Of a DNA stretch of 21,538 nucleotides, positions 8,053-14,763 are shown one piece after another; the first letter of the stretch is position 1, and each line of letters starts with the position of its first letter. The notes beneath the pieces were generated by a model. That model did not search any database. It saw only the letters and a list, made by a program, of their open reading frames with translations, and was not told the DNA's origin. Source of the stretch: a virus. Position numbers and translations under genes: made by a program. The stretch lies in IMG/VR virus record IMGVR_UViG_3300032086_003016, positions 1 through 21,538 of that record. The stretch is one strand, 5' to 3'.

Positions 8053-8349
8053 TCACCATTTGCAACGGTCAGCCCAGTAAGCCGCTGACATTTTGCCCCT
8101 TGCTATATTTTTTGCGTGGCGGTCTTTAAACGCCTTGCGCTTCTTCTTCATTGCCGCACTTTCACCTTTTTTCGGTGCGCCCGCAGTTTTTGCGCCCTGC
8201 TGACCAAAGCGAATCAGTTTTATCTTGTCACCTTCCTTGGCAACAACGACATGGCTCTTTGTTGGGTGATTCGGAGTGCGTTTGCACTTGTTATACCCGC
8301 TCACACCTGCTCTGGCTAAACGGGGGTCCTTAGGTGCTCTTGGTGCCAT
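8053..8349 (-). CDS. Conserved small basic phage protein, unknown function
   Basis: 98 aa from ATG 8349 (ATG 8352 directly before it is an alternative; GAGGTAG fits 8349 better). The pattern RLARAGVSGYNKCKRTPNHP then SHVVVAKEGDKIKLIRFGQQ then RHAKNIARGKMSAAYWADR is widespread in phages as I remember it. It looks like a small beta-sheet domain followed by a basic helix. The first codons overlap the acidic gene upstream by about 20 bases. Function not established. Confidence 0.8.
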   Translation of the reverse strand: MAPRAPKDPRLARAGVSGYNKCKRTPNHPTKSHVVVAKEGDKIKLIRFGQQGAKTAGAPKKGESAAMKKKRKAFKDRHAKNIARGKMSAAYWADRCKW

Positions 8350-8620
8350 CATCTACCTCAACAAGCATACTGTCCCTGACCTCGTAATATTGCTCAGGTT
8401 CCAGCCCCGCACGGAACGCCCAGAGGGCCGACATATGCAACAGGGCCATCATTATCTCTTCAGCGTCAACATCCATGACGTGAAAGGTGCCCTGAGCGTT
8501 CAGGTCCATAACGTCAACAAGCGACCTGACCCGCTCTTCATGCCTCAAGAGCACGTCAACCGAATCAAAATTAACCTCTATATCCAGTTCCTTTTTCGGA
8601 AACTTAACAACATTATCCAC
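8330..8620 (-). CDS. Acidic 96-aa protein, first gene of the late leftward operon
   Basis: 96 aa starting with GTG at 8620 behind a good GAGGAG site (6 bases). Strongly acidic, with helical segments (VDVLLRHEERVRSLVDVM, then AEEIMMALLHMSALWAFRA). It is the first gene after a minus-strand promoter (8646-8674). No family recognised. Its composition is opposite to the very basic proteins that follow. Confidence 0.75.
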   Translation of the reverse strand: MDNVVKFPKKELDIEVNFDSVDVLLRHEERVRSLVDVMDLNAQGTFHVMDVDAEEIMMALLHMSALWAFRAGLEPEQYYEVRDSMLVEVDDGTKST

Positions 8621-8645
8621 GCGGAACTCCTCAAAAGTCCTTGCC

Positions 8646-8674
8646 AGTATAGCTATTTACAGAAAAATGCACAA
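8646..8674 (-). promoter_or_regulatory. Leftward promoter of the head-gene operon
   Basis: On the minus strand, TTGTGC (8669-8674) and TATACT (8646-8651) are separated by 17 bases, a sigma-70-like arrangement about 25 bases before the GTG at 8620. It lies back to back with the rightward element at 8691-8732. Confidence 0.55.
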
Positions 8675-8690
8675 TAGATGCGTTTTTTGC

Positions 8691-8732
8691 TTTACTCACC
8701 CTTAATACTTAGCCTATAGTTATATTATAGGG
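8691..8732 (+). promoter_or_regulatory. Rightward promoter carrying the shared TAATACTTAG element
   Basis: TAATACTTAG at 8703-8712, 8-base spacer CCTATAGT, then TATATTATA at 8721-8729, followed by GGG and the SD of the gene at 8749. TTTACT at 8691-8696 with TATAGT at 8715-8720 (18-base spacing) would make a sigma-70 promoter. The same element with the same spacing occurs at 12010-12036 and, inverted, at 21335-21362. Confidence 0.65.
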
Positions 8733-8748
8733 AATTAAGGAGATTAAA

Positions 8749-9354
8749 ATGCTTTTTACATACGCTGAAACTACCCCATACAAAGGCGCTTCTTTTACGA
8801 ACAATGGCAAGCTGTACGGTTATGAGGATTGCGGCAAATGTGATGGCGCTGGCATTTTATGGCATCACATGAGCGTTGCAGATGGCGTTTGCTTTCGTTG
8901 CGGTGGTGCCAAAAAGGTTAAAGCCCGTCTTTATACTGAGCGCGAGAACGCTAGTCAGCGCCGCCGCATCGAGAAGGCTATTTTGCTAGAGCGTAGCCGC
9001 GCCGCTATCAATATGGAAATTTCTGCTATTAAGGGCATCAAGCGCAAAGTTCAAGATGGCTTGCACAACATACAAAGGCTCAAAGCTAATGCTGAGTCAG
9101 ACCACGTTGGTAGTGTCGGCGACCGCATCGAGTTCCAAGCGACCATGAAGTTTTGCATGGGTTTCGATGGCTTTTACGGCACAACTTACATTAACACGAT
9201 GGTAGATTCTGACGGCAACATTTTTGTCTACAAAGGCGGCAAGCCTCTGGGCAAGCGGGGAGACGTTATAAGCCTGAAGGCTACCATTAAAGAGCATGGC
9301 GAATATAAAGGCGCAAAGCAAACTGTTATCAACCGCCCCAAAGTTACCAACTAA
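8749..9354 (+). CDS. Zinc-finger plus OB-fold-like protein, probable nucleic-acid binder
   Basis: 201 aa. The N-terminus has two CxxC pairs, C28/C31 and C48/C51, in a DnaJ-like setting (CGKCDGAG, then CFRCGGAKK), likely one zinc site. A charged helix follows (about 60-110). Residues about 120-200 have the pattern VGDRIEFQATMKF, then YGTTYINTMVDSDGNIFVYK, then GDVISLKATIKEHGEYKG, which looks like a five-strand OB-fold barrel with the DxDGN turn seen in small ssDNA-binding-like phage proteins. The SD TAAGGAG precedes the ATG. First gene of a three-gene plus-strand island. DNA binding is inferred. Confidence 0.8.
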   Translation: MLFTYAETTPYKGASFTNNGKLYGYEDCGKCDGAGILWHHMSVADGVCFRCGGAKKVKARLYTERENASQRRRIEKAILLERSRAAINMEISAIKGIKRKVQDGLHNIQRLKANAESDHVGSVGDRIEFQATMKFCMGFDGFYGTTYINTMVDSDGNIFVYKGGKPLGKRGDVISLKATIKEHGEYKGAKQTVINRPKVTN

Positions 9355-9363
9355 ACCAGAGGT

Positions 9364-9379
9364 GGGGGCGTAAGCCCCC
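9364..9379 (+). other. GC-rich hairpin with GUAA tetraloop between genes
   Basis: GGGGGC (9364-9369), loop GTAA, GCCCCC (9374-9379): a perfect 6-base-pair stem with a GNRA-type loop, directly before the SD of the 56-aa gene. No T-run follows, so it is not a typical terminator. It could protect or process the message, or limit read-through. Confidence 0.5.
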
Positions 9380-9393
9380 CAAAGGAGGAAACA

Positions 9394-9564
9394 ATGAAAA
9401 TTGAAATAACATTTGATATTGAGCCTAAGCAATACAGCGATTTCAGGCATGAGCCAACTCAGAAAGAAGTAAAGGAGTATATCTCTCGCTTTATGAATAG
9501 GCGGCATGACTATGATGAAAGCGCATATTTTAGAAATGTTAAAGTTGTCGCAAAGCGCAAATAA
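9394..9564 (+). CDS. 56-aa protein of the plus-strand island, unknown function
   Basis: Starts MKIEITFDIEPKQYSDFRHE and ends with a basic strand (VKVVAKRK). The perfect AAAGGAGG site 8 bases before the ATG makes it credible despite its length. The opening beta strand (KIEITFDI) resembles the start of the 86-aa protein at 12058 (KVSVTIDLELS), so the two could be distant relatives in equivalent cassettes; this is based on about ten residues only. Confidence 0.7.
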   Translation: MKIEITFDIEPKQYSDFRHEPTQKEVKEYISRFMNRRHDYDESAYFRNVKVVAKRK

Positions 9565-9573
9565 GGAGGAAAA

Positions 9574-9819
9574 ATGGCACAGAAAACGCTGGATAAACTG
9601 CAAGCTGTTTGTGATGAGCATGACCTAGAAATGAACGCTCATTACGAACATTTAGACGGCTGGTCGATTGCTTTCTATGCGCCAGACAATATGTTTTGGA
9701 ACTCAATAGATGGGGTATCAGTTGTCTATAACCACGATAACATACGCCTCGCTTTGCGGTTTTTAAAAGAAGAAATTGCAGAAGGCTTCAGGCCAATCAG
9801 GTCGGACGATTTACATTAA
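9574..9819 (+). CDS. 81-aa protein of the plus-strand island, unknown function
   Basis: 81 aa with an alpha-beta-beta-alpha look: KTLDKLQAVCDEHDLEMNAH, then GWSIAFYAPDNMFW, then IRLALRFLKEEIAEG. AAGGAGG precedes the ATG by 5 bases. It ends one base before the stop of the convergent terL gene, with no visible terminator between them. Family not recognised. Confidence 0.75.
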   Translation: MAQKTLDKLQAVCDEHDLEMNAHYEHLDGWSIAFYAPDNMFWNSIDGVSVVYNHDNIRLALRFLKEEIAEGFRPIRSDDLH

Positions 9820-11217
9820 TTAAACAATCCAACCAGTTTTGGGGCGGGGGCTAGAACTCCCGCTCCATTTTTTTGTGTAGCCCATAGCACTGGCACCCTG
9901 CTGGGCAAAGGTCAGCACAAAAGCGTCAGCCACGTCAGGGCTCCGCTGGCCCCTCCGCTTCATCTCGTCCTTTGATTCGACCTTCAACTTGCCCGTGCTC
10001 AAATACTTGTACCGTATGCCCGTAATCTCCTGAATGAGCGTGTCATCATCGGGTATATGCACGTCCCTGCCCTCGAACCACTCCCTCGCGTTCCAGAACA
10101 ATTCATCCCTCAGCCTGCCGAACCTCTGCTTCAAACTGGCCGTCTCCGATACCGACACAGCCACAGCGGGCAGGTCCAGTTCCACAAGGCGGTCAGCCAA
10201 CCCCGCACCCAGCCCAATCGCGTCAATGTAAATCGCCTGCGGGCGGGTCATATACGGACACGCCTCATACTCCGTCAGCACAATACCAGCAAGCTCCATC
10301 AGGTCCTTGTTCTGCCACGTCTTGATCGGCTCAATCATCACCTGCCCCTGCCGCTTGGCCAAGGCCGACCTGTCCCCGCCGAATCGGGCCACGTCCAGAC
10401 CCCAGATAACGGGCGTTGTTGGCGAGGGGGTAACTTCCCTCCGCGTGGCCTCTTCCACAATGTAAAGCGGCACCAGTACGTCATCAGACTGCGTGGGGAA
10501 CTCGCCCAGTACCCGCACCCTGTACACATTGCTGTCCTCGCCATACTTCTCGGCCATGCCCTTCAGGAACTCCTCAGAGACATATTCCCCGTCATGACAG
10601 GACACCGTAATGTTGTGCCACATATGACGCATAGAATGGAACGATTCGTAGAAAAATCCATCAGACCGCGTGGGGTTCCCACACATTACCGTTTTTGCGT
10701 TGGGGGTCGACAGAGCACCCTCAGCTACCTGAAACACCACGTCAGGCACCCCAGACGCCTCTTCAACAAGAAACAGCATATTCTCGCTGTGAAAGCCCTG
10801 CAACGCCTCTGGGTTCTCCTTACGGCTCGTTCTGGCCACTGCAAAGCTGTCACTGGCCCCTCGCAGGCTTATCTTGTCGCTCTTGAACTCCAGCAGGCTC
10901 TTAAAGCCGTCAGGGAGCTTTCTCGCCCACTTGTCAATCTCCGACCAGAGCACGTCCGACAACTGGTGCGCCGTATTGGCTGTAATGGCAACCTTGCACG
11001 GGTAATGACTAAACAGCCACCACAGGACCAACCACGACTGGAACGCCGTTTTACCGACCCCGTGGCCGGACTTGATGCTCACGCGGTCATGGCTTGCTAC
11101 AGCGCGGAGGGCTGAGGCTTGCCACTGCTGGGGCTCGGCTTGCAGAATGTTTTCAACAAAGAAAACAGGGTCAGCGTGGATTTTTACGAGCAGGTCGGTG
11201 GTGAGGTTGTCTGTCAT
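9820..11217 (-). CDS. terL: Terminase large subunit (packaging ATPase/nuclease)
   Basis: 465 aa. Motor that pumps DNA into the prohead through the portal and cuts the concatemer. The ATPase domain has the Walker A SGHGVGKT (Lys at residue 56) and a Walker B region LFLVEEAS near residue 145. The C-terminal RNase H-like nuclease shows GLDVARFGGDRSA near residue 273, IYIDAIGLGAG near 333, and SPDVADAFVLTF near 435, giving the expected acidic residues. All key motifs are intact. ATG 11217 has only a weak ribosome site. The long plus-strand frame opposite it is a shadow. Confidence 0.96.
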   Translation of the reverse strand: MTDNLTTDLLVKIHADPVFFVENILQAEPQQWQASALRAVASHDRVSIKSGHGVGKTAFQSWLVLWWLFSHYPCKVAITANTAHQLSDVLWSEIDKWARKLPDGFKSLLEFKSDKISLRGASDSFAVARTSRKENPEALQGFHSENMLFLVEEASGVPDVVFQVAEGALSTPNAKTVMCGNPTRSDGFFYESFHSMRHMWHNITVSCHDGEYVSEEFLKGMAEKYGEDSNVYRVRVLGEFPTQSDDVLVPLYIVEEATRREVTPSPTTPVIWGLDVARFGGDRSALAKRQGQVMIEPIKTWQNKDLMELAGIVLTEYEACPYMTRPQAIYIDAIGLGAGLADRLVELDLPAVAVSVSETASLKQRFGRLRDELFWNAREWFEGRDVHIPDDDTLIQEITGIRYKYLSTGKLKVESKDEMKRRGQRSPDVADAFVLTFAQQGASAMGYTKKWSGSSSPRPKTGWIV

Positions 11218-11416
11218 GGGAATCTTTCTGGGGGGTGTGTGGTTATGTTCTTTTTTTCACCGCCCCCGCGTGTGATTTGACGGGGGGGGTCTGAGATTGC
11301 GAACTATTCGCAGAAGTTTGTCGCATAATGTCCATTATGTAATTGGTATACCCTGCAATATCAATGACTTAGCTATGTCGTAATGTCGGGCTTGTAAAAG
11401 TGTCGCAATCTGGACA
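11218..11416. other. Noncoding terS-terL spacer with dyads and repeats, candidate packaging site
   Basis: 199 bases with no credible gene. It contains the dyad TGCGAACTATTCGCA (11298-11312), a second near-identical dyad inside the terS 3' end (11433-11447), the dyad CATAATGTCCATTATG (11324-11339), and three TGTCG-AAT-like repeats (from 11319, 11376 and 11401). A C-run and G-run (11263-11268, 11281-11288) can pair across 12 bases. Recognition sites for small terminase often lie in or beside terS, so a packaging signal is plausible but unproven. Confidence 0.5.
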
Positions 11417-11944
11417 CTAATCTGCCCCTAGTTGCGAACCATTCGCAGGTTTCGCGTGTGCGGGCGTAGCGGTGTGAGCGTTTTGCCCCTCATCCTCATG
11501 CTCTATAACTACATCCCCCTCCAGCTTTGCCTGCTCTACTCTAGCCGCAACCCTCTTTAATTCATCAACAAAACTTGCTTTATGCTCCACTTCGACCCGC
11601 TGATTGTCTCCGTAAAACCTAGGATACAGCTTCGTCATCCGCCACTTCATCGTATCCACTGCAAGCCTGCCTGCGTTGTAATCCATCTCGCCAGTGGCTA
11701 CGGCCTTGATCACGTCATCTATCTCATCATCAATAGCAGTTGCCCGTGATTCCATAGCCTCATGGTAACGCCGGTCAATTTCAGCGTCTCTGCTCTTCAG
11801 ATAATGGAAACTCTCGTAGCTGGGCATATCCTTCATCTTGCCCACAGCCCGTGCGCTCATGCCATCAATAGCAATCCGCTTTAGATACTCTTCCAGTATC
11901 TCTGGGTTCCAGACTGTTCTGTAATTACCTTTTCTTTTCGCCAT
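11417..11944 (-). CDS. terS: Terminase small subunit
   Basis: 175 aa from ATG 11944 (AGGAGGT 5 bases upstream; an in-frame GTG at 11950 is less likely). It would recognise the packaging site and hand DNA to TerL. The N-terminal part has a helix-turn-helix look (EILEEYLKRIAIDGMSARAV, then MPSYESFHYLKSRD), then the central helices with GRLAVDTMKWRMTKLYPRFY GDN, a pattern common in phage small terminases. The C-terminal 40 residues are low complexity. One copy of the TGCGAA-N3-TTCGCA dyad lies in its last codons. Location directly before terL supports the call. Confidence 0.88.
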   Translation of the reverse strand: MAKRKGNYRTVWNPEILEEYLKRIAIDGMSARAVGKMKDMPSYESFHYLKSRDAEIDRRYHEAMESRATAIDDEIDDVIKAVATGEMDYNAGRLAVDTMKWRMTKLYPRFYGDNQRVEVEHKASFVDELKRVAARVEQAKLEGDVVIEHEDEGQNAHTATPAHAKPANGSQLGAD

Positions 11945-11960
11945 AGGCACCTCCTAACCC

Positions 11961-11990
11961 GTTATAACCTGAACAAGTTAAGCATTGCAA
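11961..11990 (-). promoter_or_regulatory. Possible leftward promoter of terS-terL
   Basis: On the minus strand, TTGCAA (11985-11990) and TATAAC (11961-11966) are 18 bases apart, about 17 bases before the terS ATG. Moderate match to sigma-70. Confidence 0.4.
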
Positions 11991-11998
11991 GTTAGCTG

Positions 11999-12036
11999 TT
12001 GACTAACCCTAATACTTAGTTTAAGGCTATATTATA
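11999..12036 (+). promoter_or_regulatory. Rightward promoter carrying the shared TAATACTTAG element
   Basis: TAATACTTAG (12010-12019), 8-base spacer TTTAAGGC, TATATTATA (12028-12036), 21 bases before the ATG at 12058. TTGACT at 11999-12004 lies upstream, but no good -10 sits 17 bases after it. Same layout as the element at 8703-8729. Confidence 0.6.
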
Positions 12037-12057
12037 ACCGTTCAAAAGGAGGAACAA

Positions 12058-12318
12058 ATGAAGGTATCCGTAACAATCGACCTTGAGCTTTCTGACAGAG
12101 AGCTTGAGGCAATTAATTTATCAAAGGCTGTCAGCCCTCATTACACAAAGCCAGATGAGGTGCACCTTGAGGAATATATTAAGGAAACAATGCAGATAGT
12201 TGGGCGTAACTGGGTGCTGGACACTCAGCATGAATTTCGTCCGTTCTATCTTCGCGACCTGATCCCAGACGGTAATGGCGGCTACAAGTTGCCATCTGCA
12301 TACAGCTTAAGATTTTAG
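12058..12318 (+). CDS. 86-aa protein of the second plus-strand island
   Basis: Begins with a beta strand (KVSVTIDLELSDRELEAINL) and a helix (LEEYIKETMQIVGRNW), and ends with a short mixed segment. AAAAGGAGG precedes the ATG by about 6 bases. First gene of a two-gene cassette bounded by a promoter and a strong terminator. Family not recognised; the opening resembles the 56-aa protein at 9394. Confidence 0.75.
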   Translation: MKVSVTIDLELSDRELEAINLSKAVSPHYTKPDEVHLEEYIKETMQIVGRNWVLDTQHEFRPFYLRDLIPDGNGGYKLPSAYSLRF

Positions 12319-12327
12319 GAGGAGCAA

Positions 12328-12531
12328 ATGAAAATCTTACAATCAACAGACCGTGGCATGAAAACCTACGACATATCCTGCGAAAACCATGACGCTGTAC
12401 AGCTTCAGGTTAAGCGTATCTTCGACCAGTACCCGTCACTGGGCTACGGCACCATGTCAAGCGGTGTTCGCTGGTCTGACATGGACGGCCTGTGGAAAGT
12501 CCACGTCTCTCACTCGCTATCATGCGACTAA
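12328..12531 (+). CDS. 67-aa protein of the second plus-strand island
   Basis: Starts MKILQSTDRGMKTYDISCEN and continues with VQLQVKRIFDQYPSLGYGTM, then VRWSDMDGLWKVHVSHSLSC. A small alpha/beta fold is likely. AGGAGG lies about 5 bases before the ATG, 9 bases after the previous stop. Followed directly by a rho-independent terminator. Function unknown. Confidence 0.75.
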   Translation: MKILQSTDRGMKTYDISCENHDAVQLQVKRIFDQYPSLGYGTMSSGVRWSDMDGLWKVHVSHSLSCD

Positions 12532-12538
12532 CCCAACA

Positions 12539-12561
12539 GGGAGGCTTCGGCCTCCCTTTTT
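12539..12561 (+). terminator. Rho-independent terminator of the second plus-strand island
   Basis: GGGAGGC (12539-12545), loop TTCG, GCCTCCC (12550-12556), then five T. A perfect 7-base-pair stem with a UUCG tetraloop and T-run, acting on plus-strand transcripts. The T-run meets the stop codon of the convergent replication gene. Confidence 0.93.
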
Positions 12562-13157
12562 CATATCGGCTTAGGCAATCCATTACCCAACTCTAGCCAA
12601 GCATCATCGCTCTGGTCAGTCAGCAGAAACACCTCAACATCATCCAGTATAGGCTGGAACCTGAACCCCTCCGCCTTATACTTCTGCCACAATCTGTCAG
12701 CCAGTGTATGAGCGAACGCCTTCTGCTTATCAGATAAAACCCTCTCCCTCTTTTTGTTCTGACGGTAGCGTTTCTCACTAGTAGTTATAAGGGTTAAAGT
12801 ATTATAAGGGTTAGTGGCTCTGTGTGAGCCCTCAGGAGCACTGTTTGAGGGCTCAGAGTGAGCCGTCTCACAGTGAGCCCTACCCTCGTCAGTGTCTTTT
12901 TCAACAAATGTCATCACCACAATATCGGTTTTATTAAACCGCTTTTGCCTGTGGATCACTCCCGCATCTTCCAACTGCTTCAGCTTGCGTTTTACCGTTG
13001 CCCGTGAGCATCCGCACAACTCGCATATGCGTTGCACACTGGGCCAAGCCTGACCCATGCTGTCGTTCATATGGTCGGCAACACACAACAGAACCAGCTT
13101 CTCCAGCGGGTCTTTGGTCTGATAGTCCCACGCCCATGCCAACGCCTTCACGCTCAT
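12561..13157 (-). CDS. Winged-helix replication protein (phage O-like initiator candidate)
   Basis: 198 aa. The N-terminus, VKALAWAWDYQTKDPLEKLV then ADHMNDSMGQAWPSVQRICE then CGCSRATVKRKLKQLEDAGV, is the winged-helix domain common to phage replication proteins that open the origin and load the helicase. A low-complexity linker (about 90-130) follows, then a basic C-terminal helix region (DKQKAFAHTLADRLWQKYKA). The linker codons contain direct and inverted repeats (12785-12881), as in lambda O, where the origin lies inside the gene. Last gene of the leftward operon, ATGA-coupled to the previous one. No helicase or polymerase gene is in the window. Initiator role inferred; a plain HTH regulator is the alternative. 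Confidence 0.78.
   Translation of the reverse strand: MSVKALAWAWDYQTKDPLEKLVLLCVADHMNDSMGQAWPSVQRICELCGCSRATVKRKLKQLEDAGVIHRQKRFNKTDIVVMTFVEKDTDEGRAHCETAHSEPSNSAPEGSHRATNPYNTLTLITTSEKRYRQNKKRERVLSDKQKAFAHTLADRLWQKYKAEGFRFQPILDDVEVFLLTDQSDDAWLELGNGLPKPI
12785..12881. repeat. Iteron-like repeats inside the replication gene, candidate origin
   Basis: Two direct copies of TTATAAGGGTTA (12785-12796 and 12802-12813, period 17). Next to them TGAGCCCTCA (12825-12834) is a perfect inverted match of TGAGGGCTCA (12846-12855), and GTGAGCC occurs in direct orientation at 12824, 12858 and 12873. The AT-rich pair beside the GC-rich set recalls the iteron plus unwinding-region plan of lambdoid origins. The stretch encodes only a low-complexity linker, so the repeats are unlikely to be there for protein reasons. 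Confidence 0.6.
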
Positions 13158-13573
13158 TTTAAATACTCCGTAAACAAATCAATATCAAAATGCGCCAGCA
13201 AGCCCTTATCCTGCCAATCCCTCATTTGATTTCGCCCTCCGTACTTCACCTCAAAATCCTCCTCAAAATCTATATAGCCCAGTCGGTCAGTCCATTGCAC
13301 AAACAGGTAAGCCGGACATTTGCAGTACCGAGCCATTTCCCGTGCACTAATCACCTTGCTCAAATTACAGAAAAATGTCCCGTATTTACGCATTTCGTTG
13401 TTACGGCACCTCACCTCCACAAGCCCCGTAATTGTCCCGTCACGCACCATAGCAAAGTCTAGGTGGTTATGTACCGGCAACTTGTAAGCCTGCACTCCCT
13501 GAGGCGTTATACGCTCAATAACCCGCTTTTCACGCTGGAGATCCTGCTCACTCTCATACAGCGGACGGTTCAT
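13154..13573 (-). CDS. PD-(D/E)XK-like protein with an altered active site
   Basis: 139 aa. LPVHNHLDFAMVRDGTITGL then VEVRCRNNEMRKYGTF has the D...ExK strand layout of the PD-(D/E)XK nuclease fold (Asp in LDF, Glu in VEV), followed by AREMARYCKCPAYLFVQW. The usual catalytic lysine is arginine here (E-V-R). It could be an inactive binding protein, a nuclease tolerating Arg, or a different fold. It is joined to its neighbours by ATGA overlaps on both sides, between the resolvase block and the replication protein. Confidence 0.7.
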   Translation of the reverse strand: MNRPLYESEQDLQREKRVIERITPQGVQAYKLPVHNHLDFAMVRDGTITGLVEVRCRNNEMRKYGTFFCNLSKVISAREMARYCKCPAYLFVQWTDRLGYIDFEEDFEVKYGGRNQMRDWQDKGLLAHFDIDLFTEYLK

Positions 13574-13794
13574 ATCTCGTCTTCTTCTTTGCAGCCAACC
13601 TGCGATATAACAGCCGCCTGCCCGCCGTTAAGCCGTGTAAAATCCTGATGCGCTTTTACTCGCTTTGGCTCTGTAGCCATCATGCAGGCCAGTCTTGTCT
13701 CGAACAGGCCCTCATTAAACATCAGGTAACAAGTCGCCTTGTCATCCACGTTAAACTGCGAAATAATGCAGACAGCTATCATACCTTTAAACAT
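13570..13794 (-). CDS. 74-aa protein, unknown function
   Basis: Starts on a TGATG overlap with the stop of the resolvase-like gene and ends on ATGA with the next. The first half is a likely beta-sheet segment (MIAVCIISQFNVDDKATCYL), the second acidic at its end (CKEEDEI). No family or motif recognised; real by operon context. Confidence 0.65.
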   Translation of the reverse strand: MFKGMIAVCIISQFNVDDKATCYLMFNEGLFETRLACMMATEPKRVKAHQDFTRLNGGQAAVISQVGCKEEDEI

Positions 13795-14102
13795 CAGATT
13801 TTACCCCCTAGCAGGTCCAAAAAATCGCCGAGGTCAACCACGGCCAAGGGCTTTTTACGGTCCGCCCCAACGACCAGAACATCAGCCCCTTCAATGTGCT
13901 GATATAAAAACTTAAACCCGTCAGCCCGCTTCTTTGCCTCAACCTCCCATGTCTCCCGACCCTTTTTGATAATAACATCATTCTTGAAGCCCTCAGCAGC
14001 CCCCGACAGCGGCACCCTGTACGCTTCCAAGTCGCGCAGTCTGGCCAGTTCAACAATCTCCCGCTCAAAGCGAGAACCCTTTTCTTTCTGTTTGTTAGCC
14101 AT
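13794..14102 (-). CDS. Hjc-like Holliday junction resolvase (PD-(D/E)XK)
   Basis: 102 aa from ATG 14102, with an AAGGAAAAC site upstream. The frame stays open to 14141, but the family-like start is NKQKEKGSRFEREIVELARL. Motifs: Glu in RFEREIVE, Asp in GFKNDVII, and E-x-K in WEVEAKKR, then a strand ADVLVVGADRKKPLAVV. Archaeal-type Hjc resolvases have this size and order. It would cut branched DNA made during phage recombination and replication before packaging. It overlaps the upstream methyltransferase gene by 8 bases. Confidence 0.82.
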   Translation of the reverse strand: MANKQKEKGSRFEREIVELARLRDLEAYRVPLSGAAEGFKNDVIIKKGRETWEVEAKKRADGFKFLYQHIEGADVLVVGADRKKPLAVVDLGDFLDLLGGKI

Positions 14103-14763
14103 GTTTAGTTTTCCTTTTTTGCAAACAAACAACATTCTCAAAAGCTATCCGCTTTTCACTGTTTTTCCCGAATCTCATTCCTTTAGATTGCACTTGTTTT
14201 TGATTAACAAGCTCCAATCCGAGATCAGTTAAAGTGTTGATATGCCAATCAGTCACAGTCATTGTTTCGCCGCCTGCAATGAAGTCTTTACAATTCAGTA
14301 TGAACACGCCGCCATCTTTTAAGGCGTCCACGCAAACCCTCCAAATATTTTTGTGTAATGTTTCATATTTTTTGTTCTTCCTCCCAAAATGCAGGTTGGC
14401 AGTTGTGCCATCAGATAGGCATCTCCCAAGCCGATGCCTATAGGTAATTCTTTTTGAGCCATCGCCAGCGTTGAAGTCGTCCGCCATTCTGTTTCCATAA
14501 GCTGGGCTAGTCAAAACAGCGTCAAACTTTCCCAGTTTAGGAACTTCAACTAAACTATCGCCACAAATTACACTTTCATTTTGTTCAGCCCATTCAACTT
14601 CAATTTCTACACCCACAACGTCATATTCTGTCAACAACCTAGCAGTAGTCCCAATTCCAGCGAACGGGTCTAAAACCCTACAACCCTTTTTGGGTAAAAA
14701 TTCTGAACAAATAGATAAAATATGCTGACCCATCACCGCTGGGTGCTTAGTTAAGTTTGACAT
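14095..14763 (-). CDS. DNA methyltransferase, N4-cytosine/N6-adenine type (TSPAY motif)
   Basis: 222 aa from ATG 14763 (a GTG at 14775 is the alternative). SAM-binding motif RVLDPFAGIGTTARLL near residue 30, acidic end of the next strand VVGVEIE, catalytic motif IV LTSPAYGNRM near residue 87, and GGVFILNCKDF near 150. Order I then IV. TSP-x-Y is typical of enzymes methylating exocyclic amino groups. No partner restriction endonuclease is visible, so an orphan phage methylase for protection from host restriction or for regulation is likely. Target sequence cannot be told. Confidence 0.85.
   Translation of the reverse strand: MSNLTKHPAVMGQHILSICSEFLPKKGCRVLDPFAGIGTTARLLTEYDVVGVEIEVEWAEQNESVICGDSLVEVPKLGKFDAVLTSPAYGNRMADDFNAGDGSKRITYRHRLGRCLSDGTTANLHFGRKNKKYETLHKNIWRVCVDALKDGGVFILNCKDFIAGGETMTVTDWHINTLTDLGLELVNQKQVQSKGMRFGKNSEKRIAFENVVCLQKRKTKHG

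Noticed and set aside
8276-8677. 133-aa plus-strand open frame
   Set aside because: Crosses two minus-strand genes and their promoter; no ribosome site.
8703-8719. Resemblance of TAATACTTAGCCTATAG to the T7 promoter
   Set aside because: Spacing is one base short, the middle differs, the other copies lose the CTATAG half, and no single-subunit RNA polymerase gene is in the window.
9097-9621. 174-aa minus-strand open frame
   Set aside because: Antisense to the OB-like gene and the 56-aa gene, both of which have strong ribosome sites and sensible composition.
10057-11115. 352-aa plus-strand open frame opposite terL
   Set aside because: Arg/His/Pro-rich composition, no ribosome site or motif, and fully antisense to a certain terminase gene. 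Long shadow frame.
11243-11335. 30-codon minus-strand frame in the terS-terL spacer
   Set aside because: No ribosome site; its codons run through the dyads and the C/G runs. More likely noncoding.
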